DNA from: Nocardia tenerifensis NBRC 101015
GTDB taxonomy: Bacteria > Actinomycetota > Actinomycetes > Mycobacteriales > Mycobacteriaceae
Reading direction: 5' to 3'
Assembly (NCBI RefSeq): GCF_000308715.1
Contig: NZ_BAGH01000282.1
Coordinates: forward strand, 1-55,737
Length of the DNA stretch: 55,737 bases
Positions 24,972 to 34,017 of this stretch are shown one piece after another. How positions within the stretch are numbered: the first letter of the stretch is position 1; every line of letters begins with the position of its first letter. A program made the position numbers and the translations under genes. The notes under the pieces were generated by a model. The model did no database searches, was not told the DNA's origin, and was given only the letters and a program-made list of their open reading frames with translations.

Positions 24972-25427
24972 TCAGTCGCTCATCAGTTGCGCGGCAATGG
25001 TCGCCCCGAGTTCCCAGCACTTGTGGATGTCGTCCTTCGTCGGCGGACCCGACACGATGACGGGTGCGGCCGCCGGTTGCCAGCCGAGCCCCGTGGTGAC
25101 CCGTTCCACACCACGTTCAGCGCCTTCGGTGCCCTCGTTGCCGTGCAGATAGAAACCGAATGGCCGGCCCGTGGTGGAATCCAGGCACGGATAATAGAAC
25201 GTGTCGAAGGCGTGTTTGAGCGCGCCCGACATGTAGCCGAGGTTGGCAGGGCTGCCGAGCAGATATCCGTCGGCTGCCAACACGTCCGACGCCGTCACCG
25301 CGAGCGCCGCCCGCCGCACCACCTCCACCCCGACGATCTCCGGGTCCGTCGCGCCGGAGAGCACCGCCTCGAACATGGCCTGCATGTGCGGGGAGGGGGT
25401 GTGGTGGATGATCAGCAGTCGCGTCAC
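24972..25427 (-). CDS. Flavodoxin-like / NADPH-dependent FMN reductase family protein
   Basis: A 151-residue single-domain flavoprotein. The N-terminal strand and phosphate loop MTRLLIIHHTPSPHMQAM and the isoalloxazine loop YLLGSPANLGYMSGALKHAFDTFYY are characteristic of flavodoxin/WrbA-like proteins. It probably binds FMN and may reduce quinones or serve as an electron carrier; the substrate is unknown. It follows the two-component operon with about 165 bases between and ends 34 bases after the TPR-like gene start region on the same strand. Confidence 0.85.
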   Translation of the reverse strand: MTRLLIIHHTPSPHMQAMFEAVLSGATDPEIVGVEVVRRAALAVTASDVLAADGYLLGSPANLGYMSGALKHAFDTFYYPCLDSTTGRPFGFYLHGNEGTEGAERGVERVTTGLGWQPAAAPVIVSGPPTKDDIHKCWELGATIAAQLMSD

Positions 25428-25461
25428 GTCTCGAGCCTAGTGGTCGCCGAGGCGCGGCGGC

Positions 25462-25962
25462 CTACCGCGCTTGCTCGCGCTCGAGTCTCTCCAGTTCGAC
25501 GGCGCGGCGCATGGTTTCGCGGGCGCGGGTTCGGTCGCCGGCGTAGTCGTAGGCGCGGGCCAGGCGGTAGGAGACGCGCCAGTTGTCGGGGTCTGCCTCC
25601 CATTCGGCTTTGACCTGGGCGAACAGTTCGTCGGCGGCGGCGCGTTCGATGCGGCCGGAGGGGCGGCGGGGTAGGTGGGAGGTGTCGAGTTCGCGGCCCT
25701 CCTCGTGCATGCGGCGGGCCAGGCGCTGGTGGGCGAGGGCGGCGCGGAGGGTGGCCACGACGACCCAGACGCCGACGAGCGGCAGGATCAGCACGCCGAC
25801 GCCGATGAGGATGGGGGCGACGCCGCCATTGCCGATGAGGCTGAACGAGATTCGGCCGAGCAGCAGGAAGTAGAAGGCGAGCACGAGCACCAGCACCGCG
25901 ACGAAAGCGACGACCTTGACGACGTCGCGGTTCTGCTTGCCCTCGTCCGCCTCGGCGTTCAC
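25462..25962 (-). CDS. Membrane protein with TPR-like C-terminus
   Basis: A 166-residue protein with two membrane spans (about residues 12-32 and 42-66: VVKVVAFVAVLVLVLAFYFL, then ILIGVGVLILPLVGVWVVV) and a cytoplasmic tail. The tail (ADELFAQVKAEWEADPDNWRVSYRLARAYDYAGDRTRARETMRRAVEL) looks like one tetratricopeptide unit. It starts with a GTG 22 bases after the dapB stop on the same strand, so it is probably in the dapB transcript. Function is unknown; the TPR suggests a protein-protein contact. Confidence 0.8.
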   Translation of the reverse strand: MNAEADEGKQNRDVVKVVAFVAVLVLVLAFYFLLLGRISFSLIGNGGVAPILIGVGVLILPLVGVWVVVATLRAALAHQRLARRMHEEGRELDTSHLPRRPSGRIERAAADELFAQVKAEWEADPDNWRVSYRLARAYDYAGDRTRARETMRRAVELERLEREQAR

Positions 25963-25984
25963 GCGCGCACCCGCTGACGCTCGT

Positions 25985-26761
<777 letters not shown>

Positions 26762-26818
26762 TCAGCCTATCGACCGTGTCGGGGCGACGGTCCGCTGACC
26801 TCCGTGATTCACATTGCT

Positions 26819-26830
26819 ACATGCGCATGT
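26819..26830. promoter_or_regulatory. 12-bp palindrome upstream of the hydrolase gene
   Basis: ACATGCGCATGT is a perfect palindrome 37 bases before the GTG of the hydrolase gene and about 90 bases before dapB. It could be an operator; no dedicated regulator is adjacent. Confidence 0.35.
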
Positions 26831-26866
26831 TTGCTTATTAGGACTACCTCACCTACCGTCGCGGGG

Positions 26867-27688
26867 GTGACTTCGATTCGAGAACGGGCAGCGATCTTCC
26901 TGGAGCAGCACGACCGCAAGGAACTCGCTGTGGGACAGCATGATTGGCGGTACTACGCGGGCGGCGCGGGCGATCCGGTGCTATTGCTGTCCGGCGGGGC
27001 GGGGATCGGTATCGGCTGGCTCGATCTGGCGCCGGCGCTGGCGTCGCGGTTCCGCACGATCGCGCCCGACTATCCGCCGAGTGTCGGTTCCTGTGCGGAA
27101 CTGGTCGACGGTCTGGTCGCGATATTGGACGCGGAGGGGATCGAGCAGGCGCACGTGGTCGGCCAGTCGGCGGGGGGCATGTTCGCGGAACTCCTTTCAC
27201 GTCGGGCGCCGGACCGGGTCCGGTCGCTGATCTTGTCGAGCACGGGGTTGTACGGGCCGGAGGATGTCGACCGGCTGCGGATGCGGGTCGAGACCACCCT
27301 GGCGACGCCGTGGCCGGAGACGCAGGAGGCGATCCGCACGGCGTTGCGCAGCACCTGGCAGGACTCCGACGACGCGGAGTTCTGGATCGAGCAGGTCCTC
27401 TCCGCCACCGACTCCGGCGGCAGCGAGGGTTCGGCCAATTCGTATCGTCTGCTGCTCGAACTCGCCGAGGGTGTCGATGAACTCATGCGCGGCCCGGCCT
27501 GGGACGGACCGACGCTGATCTTCCGCGCCGACGACGATCCGCTCATCACCGGCGCGCACACCGGCCGCCTGCGCGATCTGCACCCCGGTTGCGATTTCCG
27601 CACCTTCCCTTCGGGCGGCCATTCGCTGTTGATCAGCCGAACCGCCGACTACGTCGAGCTGGTCACCGAAACCCTCTCCCGCACATAG
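26867..27688 (+). CDS. Alpha/beta hydrolase
   Basis: A 273-residue hydrolase with the nucleophile elbow GQSAGG (Ser in HVVGQSAGGMFAELLSRRAPDRV), a late acid in FRADDDPLITG and the terminal His in FPSGGHSLLISR. The oxyanion region reads LLSGGAGIGIGWLDLAPAL. The fold is clear but the substrate is not. The start is a GTG (VTSIRERAAIFLEQ), which a short GC-rich spacer separates from a 12-bp palindrome. The long open frame upstream is only the antisense of dapB. It is convergent with the vapC-like gene; their coding ends abut. Confidence 0.85.
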   Translation: MTSIRERAAIFLEQHDRKELAVGQHDWRYYAGGAGDPVLLLSGGAGIGIGWLDLAPALASRFRTIAPDYPPSVGSCAELVDGLVAILDAEGIEQAHVVGQSAGGMFAELLSRRAPDRVRSLILSSTGLYGPEDVDRLRMRVETTLATPWPETQEAIRTALRSTWQDSDDAEFWIEQVLSATDSGGSEGSANSYRLLLELAEGVDELMRGPAWDGPTLIFRADDDPLITGAHTGRLRDLHPGCDFRTFPSGGHSLLISRTADYVELVTETLSRT

Positions 27689-28132
27689 TCATTCGCCCCA
27701 CGGACACAGCACCTGCACGCCTGTACCGTGAAAGTCCTTGTCGTTGCGCGTGACAAGGGTGAGTCCGTGGGCTTCGGCCGTCGCCGCGATGAGCGCGTCC
27801 ACCGCGTCTATCCCGTGTCCGGCGCGGTCGGCTCGGGCGCGGACCCGGCCCCAGGCCTGGGCGACGCCGAAGTCCACGGGCAGTAGTCGGTCGTCGAATC
27901 GGTCGGCGACCTGGTCGGACAGCCAAGTGGTCAGCCGGGTCCTGCGTCGTTCGTCGGACATTCGGTCGACGCCTCGGCGGATCTCCCCGATCGTGATGAC
28001 GCTCAGGAACATTCGCTCCTCGTCGGCCGCGTGCAGCCAGGCGATGAGGCCCGGGTCCGGTCGCGGTTTGATCCACTCCGCGACGGCGTCGGTGTCCAGC
28101 AGGTAGCCGGTGGATTCGAGCTCGAGGGCCAT
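27689..28132 (-). CDS. vapC: VapC-type PIN-domain toxin
   Basis: A 147-residue PIN-domain ribonuclease. The acidic metal-binding residues are present: D13 in LLDTDAVAEW, E50 in ITIGEIRRG, D109 in GIDAVDALIAA, and D131/D133 in TRNDKDF. VapC toxins cleave tRNA or rRNA at single sites and are silenced by an antitoxin. The ATG at 28130-28132 overlaps the stop of the antitoxin gene by one base (TGATG), the classic toxin-antitoxin coupling. The particular RNA target cannot be predicted from sequence. Confidence 0.9.
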   Translation of the reverse strand: MALELESTGYLLDTDAVAEWIKPRPDPGLIAWLHAADEERMFLSVITIGEIRRGVDRMSDERRRTRLTTWLSDQVADRFDDRLLPVDFGVAQAWGRVRARADRAGHGIDAVDALIAATAEAHGLTLVTRNDKDFHGTGVQVLCPWGE

Positions 28133-28413
28133 CACAGGGTCACATCGCGGTGGTGCGAGTCCGTTCGCTCCCGTTCCACGACCAGACCGGAGTCGCGTAG
28201 CGGCGAGTCGGCGAAGAACTCGGCCAGGCTGCCCTGCCGCGCGTTCCGGCGACGCCATTCATCGATGGCCACGACTACGGCGACCTCGCGCCCGTGCTTG
28301 CTGATCACCTGCGGTCCCTCCCGTTCCACCGTCTCGATCAACTCGGACAACCTGGCCTTCGCGTCGGCTAGAGGCCATGCGACATCGGGTCGCTCCGACC
28401 GCTTTCGTGCCAT
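28132..28413 (-). CDS. vapB: Phd/YefM-type antitoxin partner of VapC
   Basis: A 93-residue protein of the Phd/YefM type: PLADAKARLSELIETV, then GPQVISKHGREVAVVVAIDEWRR, with a C-terminal tail (SLAEFFADSPLRDSGLVVERERTD) that should wrap the toxin. The ATG at 28411-28413 is preferred; an upstream TTG at 28452 falls inside a probable operator. Phd-type antitoxins paired with PIN toxins are common in actinobacteria. The gene overlaps vapC by one base and probably represses its own promoter. Confidence 0.88.
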   Translation of the reverse strand: MARKRSERPDVAWPLADAKARLSELIETVEREGPQVISKHGREVAVVVAIDEWRRRNARQGSLAEFFADSPLRDSGLVVERERTDSHHRDVTL

Positions 28414-28435
28414 TGGCTCACCCGTTTCGACCACT

Positions 28436-28452
28436 TTGACTACTCTGGTCAA
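28436..28452 (-). promoter_or_regulatory. Inverted repeat upstream of vapB, candidate operator
   Basis: TTGAC and GTCAA form a 5-7-5 inverted repeat ending 22 bases before the vapB start. The position fits an antitoxin-bound operator. Confidence 0.45.
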
Positions 28453-28462
28453 TTCAGGCTAC

Positions 28463-28885
28463 CTAGTGGGCGGCCTCGGCGCCAGACATATTCGCGACCA
28501 TCTTTTCCAGCACACGCATGGTCTCGGCGAACTGCTCGTCGGTGATGCCCTCGGTCATCTGCCGGCGGCGCGCACCGATGCGAACCCACGCCTTGTCGTG
28601 CACGTCCCGGCCCCGCTCGGTCAGCGAGAGCGTGCCCGCGTCCTCGAGGACGAGACCTCCGGCGACGACCGCCGCCAGCTCGGTGTCCCACTCCGCGGAG
28701 TCGGCCAGGAACGCGTCGATCGCGGCGTACAGCTCGCTCGATCGCTGCGGACCGTCCGAGAGCGAGTGCAGGATCTGCCACTGCCTGCGGCCGAGCCCGC
28801 CGGCGGCGAGATCCTCGTCGAAGCGTTCGGTGATGAGCCGGTCGAGCTCGACCAGCCAGTAGCCGATGCGACGTGGTACAGCCAT
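28463..28885 (-). CDS. MarR-family transcriptional regulator
   Basis: A 140-residue winged-helix protein: RRIGYWLVELDRLITERFDEDL at the dimerisation helix, LGRRQWQILHSLSD and a wing LEDAGTLSLTERGRDVHD. The ATG at 28883-28885 is preceded by GGAGAAATC. It is divergent from another MarR gene (28963-29403) across only 77 bases that contain CATG-centred palindromes, so each may bind this region. No obvious effector gene lies beside it. The ligand is unknown. Confidence 0.85.
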   Translation of the reverse strand: MAVPRRIGYWLVELDRLITERFDEDLAAGGLGRRQWQILHSLSDGPQRSSELYAAIDAFLADSAEWDTELAAVVAGGLVLEDAGTLSLTERGRDVHDKAWVRIGARRRQMTEGITDEQFAETMRVLEKMVANMSGAEAAH

Positions 28886-28896
28886 GATTTCTCCAA

Positions 28897-28934
28897 TACA
28901 TGCGTTTCAACAACTACATGTACTATGGCATGCA
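28897..28934. promoter_or_regulatory. CATG-centred repeats between divergent MarR genes
   Basis: TACATGC (28897-28903), the palindrome TACATGTA (28915-28922) and GCATGCA (28928-28934) are spaced about 12-18 bases apart in the 77-base divergent gap. They are candidate sites for one or both MarR proteins. Confidence 0.45.
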
Positions 28935-28962
28935 TCTTCTACGGATGGAAGACTAGGGACCG

Positions 28963-29403
28963 ATGAGCGAGCACGACGAGATCACCCAGGCTGTCGAAGC
29001 GGCGATGATCCGAATCCGTCGCAGGCAGACCCGCGGCGCCTTGGCCGGTGACTCCCCGATCTCCCTACCCCTGCACCGCCTCCTGGACGCGGTCGCCGCC
29101 ACCGAATCCCCCACCGTCACCACCCTCGCCCCCGCCCTGGGCATAGACCAGCCGCGAGCCAGTCGCCTTGTCGCCCAAGCGGTCTCGCACGGCCTACTGG
29201 AACGAGTAGCCGACCAACACGACGGCCGCCGCGCCGTCCTCCGCCTCACCCCCACCGCCCACCAGGCCCTGACGCAAGCTCGAACCGCCCGCCGCACCGC
29301 CATGGCAACCGCCATGTCCACCTGGACCTCCACCGAACGCACCCAATTCGCCCGTCTCCTAACCCGTTTCGTAGACGCCATGGACACCCCCGACCCCCAC
29401 TGA
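28963..29403 (+). CDS. MarR-family transcriptional regulator
   Basis: A 146-residue winged-helix regulator: LHRLLDAVAATESPTVTTLAPALGIDQPRASRLVAQAVSHGLLERVADQHDGRRAVLRLTP, with the DxR-type wing (DQHDGRRA) of MarR proteins. AGGGACCG precedes the ATG. It is divergent from a second MarR gene. The C-terminal part is Thr/Arg-rich (ARTARRTAMATAMSTWTSTERTQF), and the third-position bases here are especially C-rich. The target is unknown; autoregulation is likely. Confidence 0.88.
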   Translation: MSEHDEITQAVEAAMIRIRRRQTRGALAGDSPISLPLHRLLDAVAATESPTVTTLAPALGIDQPRASRLVAQAVSHGLLERVADQHDGRRAVLRLTPTAHQALTQARTARRTAMATAMSTWTSTERTQFARLLTRFVDAMDTPDPH

Positions 29404-29502
29404 CATCTGACCAACGCATGCAGACTCGGTATCAGCGACGAATAGGCTCCTCGCGCCCCCGCCCCGATCCTGTGGGTGAGTCGCCCGGTACTGATCGTGT
29501 TG

Positions 29503-31134
29503 TCAGGGTTGTGCGGTAACCGTTCTCCAGAATCCGCAGTGGTGGTCGGTGTCGAACGCGCTTGCGGAGATGGGTCCGGTGGTGTCGGGCTTGAACGACA
29601 TCAGATTCGGGTTGGTGCCGGTGTGGGCGGGCATCGCGGGCAGTCCTGCCGGGTCTGGAGTTCCGGTGAGCACGAATCGAGTCCAGTATCGGACCAACTC
29701 GTCGCTCAGGCGGCGCTGAGCGGGGGTCATCGTGGCGGGATCGCCGAGCGCGGGACTCATCTGCCACAGGTAGGACAGTTCGCTGGCGTGGTAGGCGCCC
29801 AGCGGGAACGTGCTCGGGGGCGCGGGCGGGGCGGGGTCGGCGAATTCGTAGCTGTAGGTGGGGGCGTGGGCGGCGAGTTGGGGGGCTTGGTAGCCGATGG
29901 CGCAGGTGGCTTGGTCGCTGAGGGCGCGGGTCGCGGCGATGACCGGCTGGGGATATCGGTCGAGGGGGTATTCGGCGGTGACCGCGGCGGTGTGGTTGTC
30001 GCGCAGGGGGAAGTCATGGGCCTGCGATATCTCGGTCAGTGCCTGCGGGTATCGGTCGGCGGTCAGGGTGGGTGCGCCGGGAGTGCCGTAGATCAGCCAT
30101 GCGAACAGGGCGGATTCGTCGTGGTTGGTCCCGGTTATCACTGGGACGTGGGCCAGCGCACCGTCTTTGAGGCCTTGTTCGGGGCTGCGTGGCATGAAGG
30201 GAGTGCCGACGGTGCCGAGGAAGGGGATGCCGGTAATGCCGTTGGTCTGCTGGGCTTGCGCGGCGAGGATGGCCGAGACGGGCAGCCCACGCAGGCAGGT
30301 CGCGGTGGTGGCCGGATCTGCACAGCCGAGCCCGGTCGCGGTGGTGGCGGCGGCTGTTTCGGCGCCGTGTCGGGTCTGCCACGGCAGACAGGCTCCCGAC
30401 TGCATGATCGCGGCGCGGAACAATCCGGCCGAGCCGGGTGCGGCCAGGTGGGTGCACACCGAATTCGAGCCCGAGGATTCTCCGGCGATGGTGACCTTGG
30501 CGGGGTCGCCGCCGAACGCGGCGATGTTGCGTTGCACCCATTTCAGGGCGAACTGCTGATCCTGGAAGCCGTAGTTGCCGACATCGCCATCGGTGTCTTC
30601 CAGGGATTTGTCGGCCAGGAACCCCAGCGTGCCCAGGCGGTAGTTGATCGTGACCACCACTATCGGGCCTTCGGTGCCGGTCAGGAATTTCTGCGGGCCG
30701 TAGTCGCTGCCGGCGCCGCTGATCAGGGAGCCGCCGTGGATCCACACCAGCACGGGCAGATCGGTGTGGGAACCGGCGGGGGTCCAGACGTTGAGGTTCA
30801 AACAGTCCTCGGTCATCGCCTGCGGTGCCGCCAGGCTTGCGCCCTGCGGGCACATCGCACCCGGTGTGGTGGCCTCGCGCACTCCATCCCAGCTCGCCGC
30901 GGCGGTAGGAGCGTGCCAGCGCAGCGCACCCACCGGCGCGGCGGCATACGGAATGCCCGCGTATTCGCGGTAGCCGGCCGGATCGACGCGCCCGCGCACG
31001 GCACCGGTGTCGAGACTGACCACGTCCGACCGGTCCGCAGGTGGATTCGGTGGGCTCGTGCACCCCGCCGCCAGGGTGGCACAGGCGAGGGTGAGCAGTA
31101 GCGGTGTCGACCATCGGCGAGCTAGCCCTGACAC
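29503..31134 (-). CDS. Type B carboxylesterase, lipoprotein
   Basis: A 543-residue carboxylesterase/lipase anchored as a lipoprotein: signal sequence and lipobox LAAGC at about residues 21-25. The family features are intact: GIPYAAAPVGALRWHAP, EDCLNLNVWTP, the oxyanion segment PVLVWIHGGSLISGAGSDY and the nucleophile elbow AGESSGSNSV (Ser near 219). The acid lies in GTNHDESALFAW and the His in YHASELSYLW near 449. It should hydrolyse esters at the outer face of the membrane. The GTG at 31134 follows AAGGAGC. It is monocistronic as far as can be seen. Confidence 0.93.
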   Translation of the reverse strand: MSGLARRWSTPLLLTLACATLAAGCTSPPNPPADRSDVVSLDTGAVRGRVDPAGYREYAGIPYAAAPVGALRWHAPTAAASWDGVREATTPGAMCPQGASLAAPQAMTEDCLNLNVWTPAGSHTDLPVLVWIHGGSLISGAGSDYGPQKFLTGTEGPIVVVTINYRLGTLGFLADKSLEDTDGDVGNYGFQDQQFALKWVQRNIAAFGGDPAKVTIAGESSGSNSVCTHLAAPGSAGLFRAAIMQSGACLPWQTRHGAETAAATTATGLGCADPATTATCLRGLPVSAILAAQAQQTNGITGIPFLGTVGTPFMPRSPEQGLKDGALAHVPVITGTNHDESALFAWLIYGTPGAPTLTADRYPQALTEISQAHDFPLRDNHTAAVTAEYPLDRYPQPVIAATRALSDQATCAIGYQAPQLAAHAPTYSYEFADPAPPAPPSTFPLGAYHASELSYLWQMSPALGDPATMTPAQRRLSDELVRYWTRFVLTGTPDPAGLPAMPAHTGTNPNLMSFKPDTTGPISASAFDTDHHCGFWRTVTAQP

Positions 31135-31221
31135 GAACGGCTCCTTATGGTTTCGGCACCTGTGATCGGCGGCCATGGACGATGGTGGATCGACACACGG
31201 GCGGTGCCAGGCCGGCGCGAT

Positions 31222-32334
31222 TCAGTCGAACACGATCACCTGGCGTAGGGCGTGGCCGGCGGCTAGTTGGTCCATGGCCTGGTTGATTTGGTCCAGGCCT
31301 ATGTGGGCGGAGACGAGGCGTTCTACGGGGAGGCGGCCTTCGCGCCACATGTGGACGTAGGTGGGGATGTCGCGGGAGGGGACGGCGGAGCCGAGGTAGC
31401 TGCCGATGATCGAGCGGCCTTGGGCGACTAGGGCGAGGGGGGAGATGGTGGCGCGGGCGTCGGGGGCGGGGAGGCCGACGGTTACCGTTGTTCCGCCGGG
31501 AGCTGTTGCGGCCACCGCTGTTTCGAAGGCGCGGATGTTGCCTGCGGCCTCCACCACTATCTCCGCCTGCACACCGGATTCGGCGACCTGCGCGGGGGTG
31601 TAGGCCGCAGTGGCTCCCAATTCCTTTGCCAGCGCGAGCTTTTCGGGCACGGTGTCGACGGCGATGACATCGTGGCCGTCGGCGGCCAGCGAGACGGCGA
31701 CCAGCACGGCCGCCATGCCGACACCACCGAGGCCGACCACCATGATCCGGTCACCGGGCCCCGGCTTCGCCGAATTCAGCAGCGCGCCACCGCCGGTCAG
31801 CACGGCGCAGCCGAGCACGGCCGCGACCTCGGGCGGCACGTCGTCGTCGACGGGGACCACCGACCGGCGGTCCACCACCGCGTGCGTGGCGAAGGCGGAC
31901 ACCCCGAGATGGTGGTGCACCTCGGCGCCGTCGCGGCTCAAACGCCTTCCGCCGCCGAGCAATTCGCCCGCGTTGTTGGCGACGCTGCCGGGCACGCACG
32001 GTGTGCGCCCGTCGGTCGCGCAGCCCGCGCATTCGCCGCAGCGCGGCAGGAAGGTCATGACGACGCGCTGACCGACCGCGAGGTCGCTGCCGCCGGGGCC
32101 GATCGCCTCGATGCGCCCGGCCGCCTCGTGACCGAGCAGCATCGGCACCGGCCGCACCCGATTGCCGTCCACCACCGACAGGTCCGAATGACACAACCCG
32201 GCCGCCTCGATGCGGACCAGCAGCTCGCCGGCCGCCGGTTCGCCGAGCTCCAACTCACCGACGCTGATCGGCGCCGACTCGGCGAAGGGCACGGGCGCCG
32301 CGATCCGCTCCAGGACCGCCCCACGAATCTTCAT
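31222..32334 (-). CDS. Zinc-dependent alcohol dehydrogenase (class III-like MDR)
   Basis: A 370-residue medium-chain dehydrogenase. The catalytic zinc ligands are Cys48 (GLCHSD) and His69/Glu70 (GHEAAG); the structural zinc site is Cys99, Cys102, Cys105 and Cys113. The nucleotide loop GLGGVGMAAVLVA is near residue 203, with an acidic residue after beta-2 (VIAVDTV) favouring NAD. The substrate is unknown; the family oxidises alcohols or reduces aldehydes, sometimes thiol adducts. The ATG is at 32332-32334. It lies between the esterase and the DUF418 gene on the same strand, about 40 bases from the latter. Confidence 0.93.
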   Translation of the reverse strand: MKIRGAVLERIAAPVPFAESAPISVGELELGEPAAGELLVRIEAAGLCHSDLSVVDGNRVRPVPMLLGHEAAGRIEAIGPGGSDLAVGQRVVMTFLPRCGECAGCATDGRTPCVPGSVANNAGELLGGGRRLSRDGAEVHHHLGVSAFATHAVVDRRSVVPVDDDVPPEVAAVLGCAVLTGGGALLNSAKPGPGDRIMVVGLGGVGMAAVLVAVSLAADGHDVIAVDTVPEKLALAKELGATAAYTPAQVAESGVQAEIVVEAAGNIRAFETAVAATAPGGTTVTVGLPAPDARATISPLALVAQGRSIIGSYLGSAVPSRDIPTYVHMWREGRLPVERLVSAHIGLDQINQAMDQLAAGHALRQVIVFD

Positions 32335-32376
32335 TCCGCCGACGCTACCGTCCCCGCCGTCGCGGGCACAGGGGGA

Positions 32377-33786
32377 CTAACGCACACGCTCGGCCACCGA
32401 GGTCGCGCGGTGCAGCAACCACTCCAGTGGCCCGCGCCGGAAGAACCGGGTCCAGCAGTAGGCGAACATCATGATGATCGCGCTGAGCCAGAGCAGCACC
32501 GGCAGCGTGCCCGCGGGCAGCACGTCGAAGCCGAGCACCGCGATGGCGACCACGTGGAAGACGTAGGCGGTCAACGACATGCTGCCGACCGCGATCAAGG
32601 GCGTGGCCGGCCGCACGAACCGCCGAGACCCCTCGCACGCGGCGAGGCAGGCGATGAGCACTGTGAGCGCGACACCGGTGTTCCCGACGATCGACAGCGT
32701 GGTTTCGCTGTGCGGCATCGCGCCCAGCTGACTCCGCCATCCCGCGGGGTCCTCGGCCAGATCGGACCACCACGGCGCGGCCATCACATCGGCCGGGTCC
32801 GGCCCGCCGGGAACGATCCGCAGGGCCAGCGCGGAGCCGCCGTAACCGAGCACCGCGAGACCGACGCCCGCGGCCGCCAGGCGAACGCGAATCACGGTGG
32901 CGGACAGGTCGAGTCGAGCGACCGCCATGCCCGCGACGACGAACGGCAGCCAGGTCAGCGCGGGATAGCCGCCGGTGAGCAGCAGCCCGGCGATCCCGTC
33001 CGCGCTCGCGAGCGGATCGCCGCGACCACTCGCCCACGCGATCGGATCGAATCGGTTGACCTTCTCGGTCCAGTCGAGGTCCCTGGTCACCGCGAACACG
33101 ATCGGCGGCGACACCAGCGCGCCCACCGCGGCGAGCACGGCCAGCGTCGTCGCCCGCAGCCGAGCCAGCGGCAACGCCAGCAGGAAGTACAGCCCGTAGT
33201 AGGCCAGGATCACCTCGACCTTGGTCCCCGACGCGGTCAGCGCGGTCCCGATCACCAGCAGAATGCCCGCCCGAATCAGCACCTTCACCCGCGCCTGCCG
33301 CCCCGCCCGCCCCGTCTTCGGCACGCGCCGACCGGTGATCAGCAGAATCGAGAACCCCGCGAGAAACGCGAACAAGGCCGACGACCGCCCGTGCGTCACC
33401 TCCATGACGAACCCGAGGAACCCGCCCTCCCCCGGCTCGGGCCCAACATGCGCGGCATACATCCCCAGCACCGCAAGCCCCCGCGCCAAATCCACACCCA
33501 CCAACCGAGTTCCGACCCGGACGGTTTCGCCAGCCGGGCTCGCATCACCCGAACTCGCGTCTTCGCCACCTTGCGCGTCTTCGCCACCTTGCGCGCCGTC
33601 GCCTGCCTGAAAGCCGGCGCCTGCTCGCCCCGAATTGTTCAGCTGCCCAGCCATATCGGGCCGCACCACCTCACTCGTCAACACCTCATCGCCTTGCGAT
33701 GGGCAAGCCAACCCGCCGCTCCGCGTCACCAATCCATCTCGCATCATCTGCCGCCTTCGCGGTGCCGGTCCGCCGGACGTCGCCAT
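32377..33786 (-). CDS. DUF418/HGSNAT-like multi-span membrane protein
   Basis: A 469-residue membrane protein with about ten spans. VGVDLARGLAVLGMYAAHVGP begins the conserved core and FLAGFSILLITGRR follows; the C-terminal DUF418 part holds SLTAYVFHVVAIAVLGFD and ends near FFRRGPLEWLLHRAT. The family is related to heparan-alpha-glucosaminide acetyltransferase-like proteins; function in bacteria is unknown. The first 90 or so residues are Gly/Glu/Asp-rich and include an 18-base tandem duplication (33557-33592). The ATG at 33784-33786 has GGGGAGG nine bases upstream. The longer open frame upstream is the antisense of the divergent regulator. Confidence 0.85.
   Translation of the reverse strand: MATSGGPAPRRRQMMRDGLVTRSGGLACPSQGDEVLTSEVVRPDMAGQLNNSGRAGAGFQAGDGAQGGEDAQGGEDASSGDASPAGETVRVGTRLVGVDLARGLAVLGMYAAHVGPEPGEGGFLGFVMEVTHGRSSALFAFLAGFSILLITGRRVPKTGRAGRQARVKVLIRAGILLVIGTALTASGTKVEVILAYYGLYFLLALPLARLRATTLAVLAAVGALVSPPIVFAVTRDLDWTEKVNRFDPIAWASGRGDPLASADGIAGLLLTGGYPALTWLPFVVAGMAVARLDLSATVIRVRLAAAGVGLAVLGYGGSALALRIVPGGPDPADVMAAPWWSDLAEDPAGWRSQLGAMPHSETTLSIVGNTGVALTVLIACLAACEGSRRFVRPATPLIAVGSMSLTAYVFHVVAIAVLGFDVLPAGTLPVLLWLSAIIMMFAYCWTRFFRRGPLEWLLHRATSVAERVR
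33557..33592. repeat. 18-bp tandem duplication inside the DUF418 gene
   Basis: Two identical adjoining 18-base units (33557-33574 and 33575-33592) encode a repeated Gln-Gly-Gly-Glu-Asp-Ala on the minus strand, in the low-complexity N-terminal tail. The length preserves the frame. Confidence 0.9.
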
Positions 33787-34017
33787 TCGCTCCGTCCTCC
33801 CCGATCTCACGTCCGCACCGACCCGAGTCCCAGCCTCAGCAATGCCTGGCACTTCCGGTACCCGGCACACGTCCGAAAACCCACCGTCCTTCGGCGACCG
33901 CCATCCGCCGATCGGCTGGAATATCCCCGCCGGTCGACCGTCGCGCGGGCTCGGTGACCAGCCCGCGGTCCGGGCGGATCTAGGCTCACGGGCGGGGACC
34001 GTGAGGAGGTGTGGCGG

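Noticed and set aside
31672..33957. A 761-codon plus-strand open frame over the dehydrogenase and DUF418 genes
   Set aside because: Spans two real minus-strand genes and has no recognisable domain.
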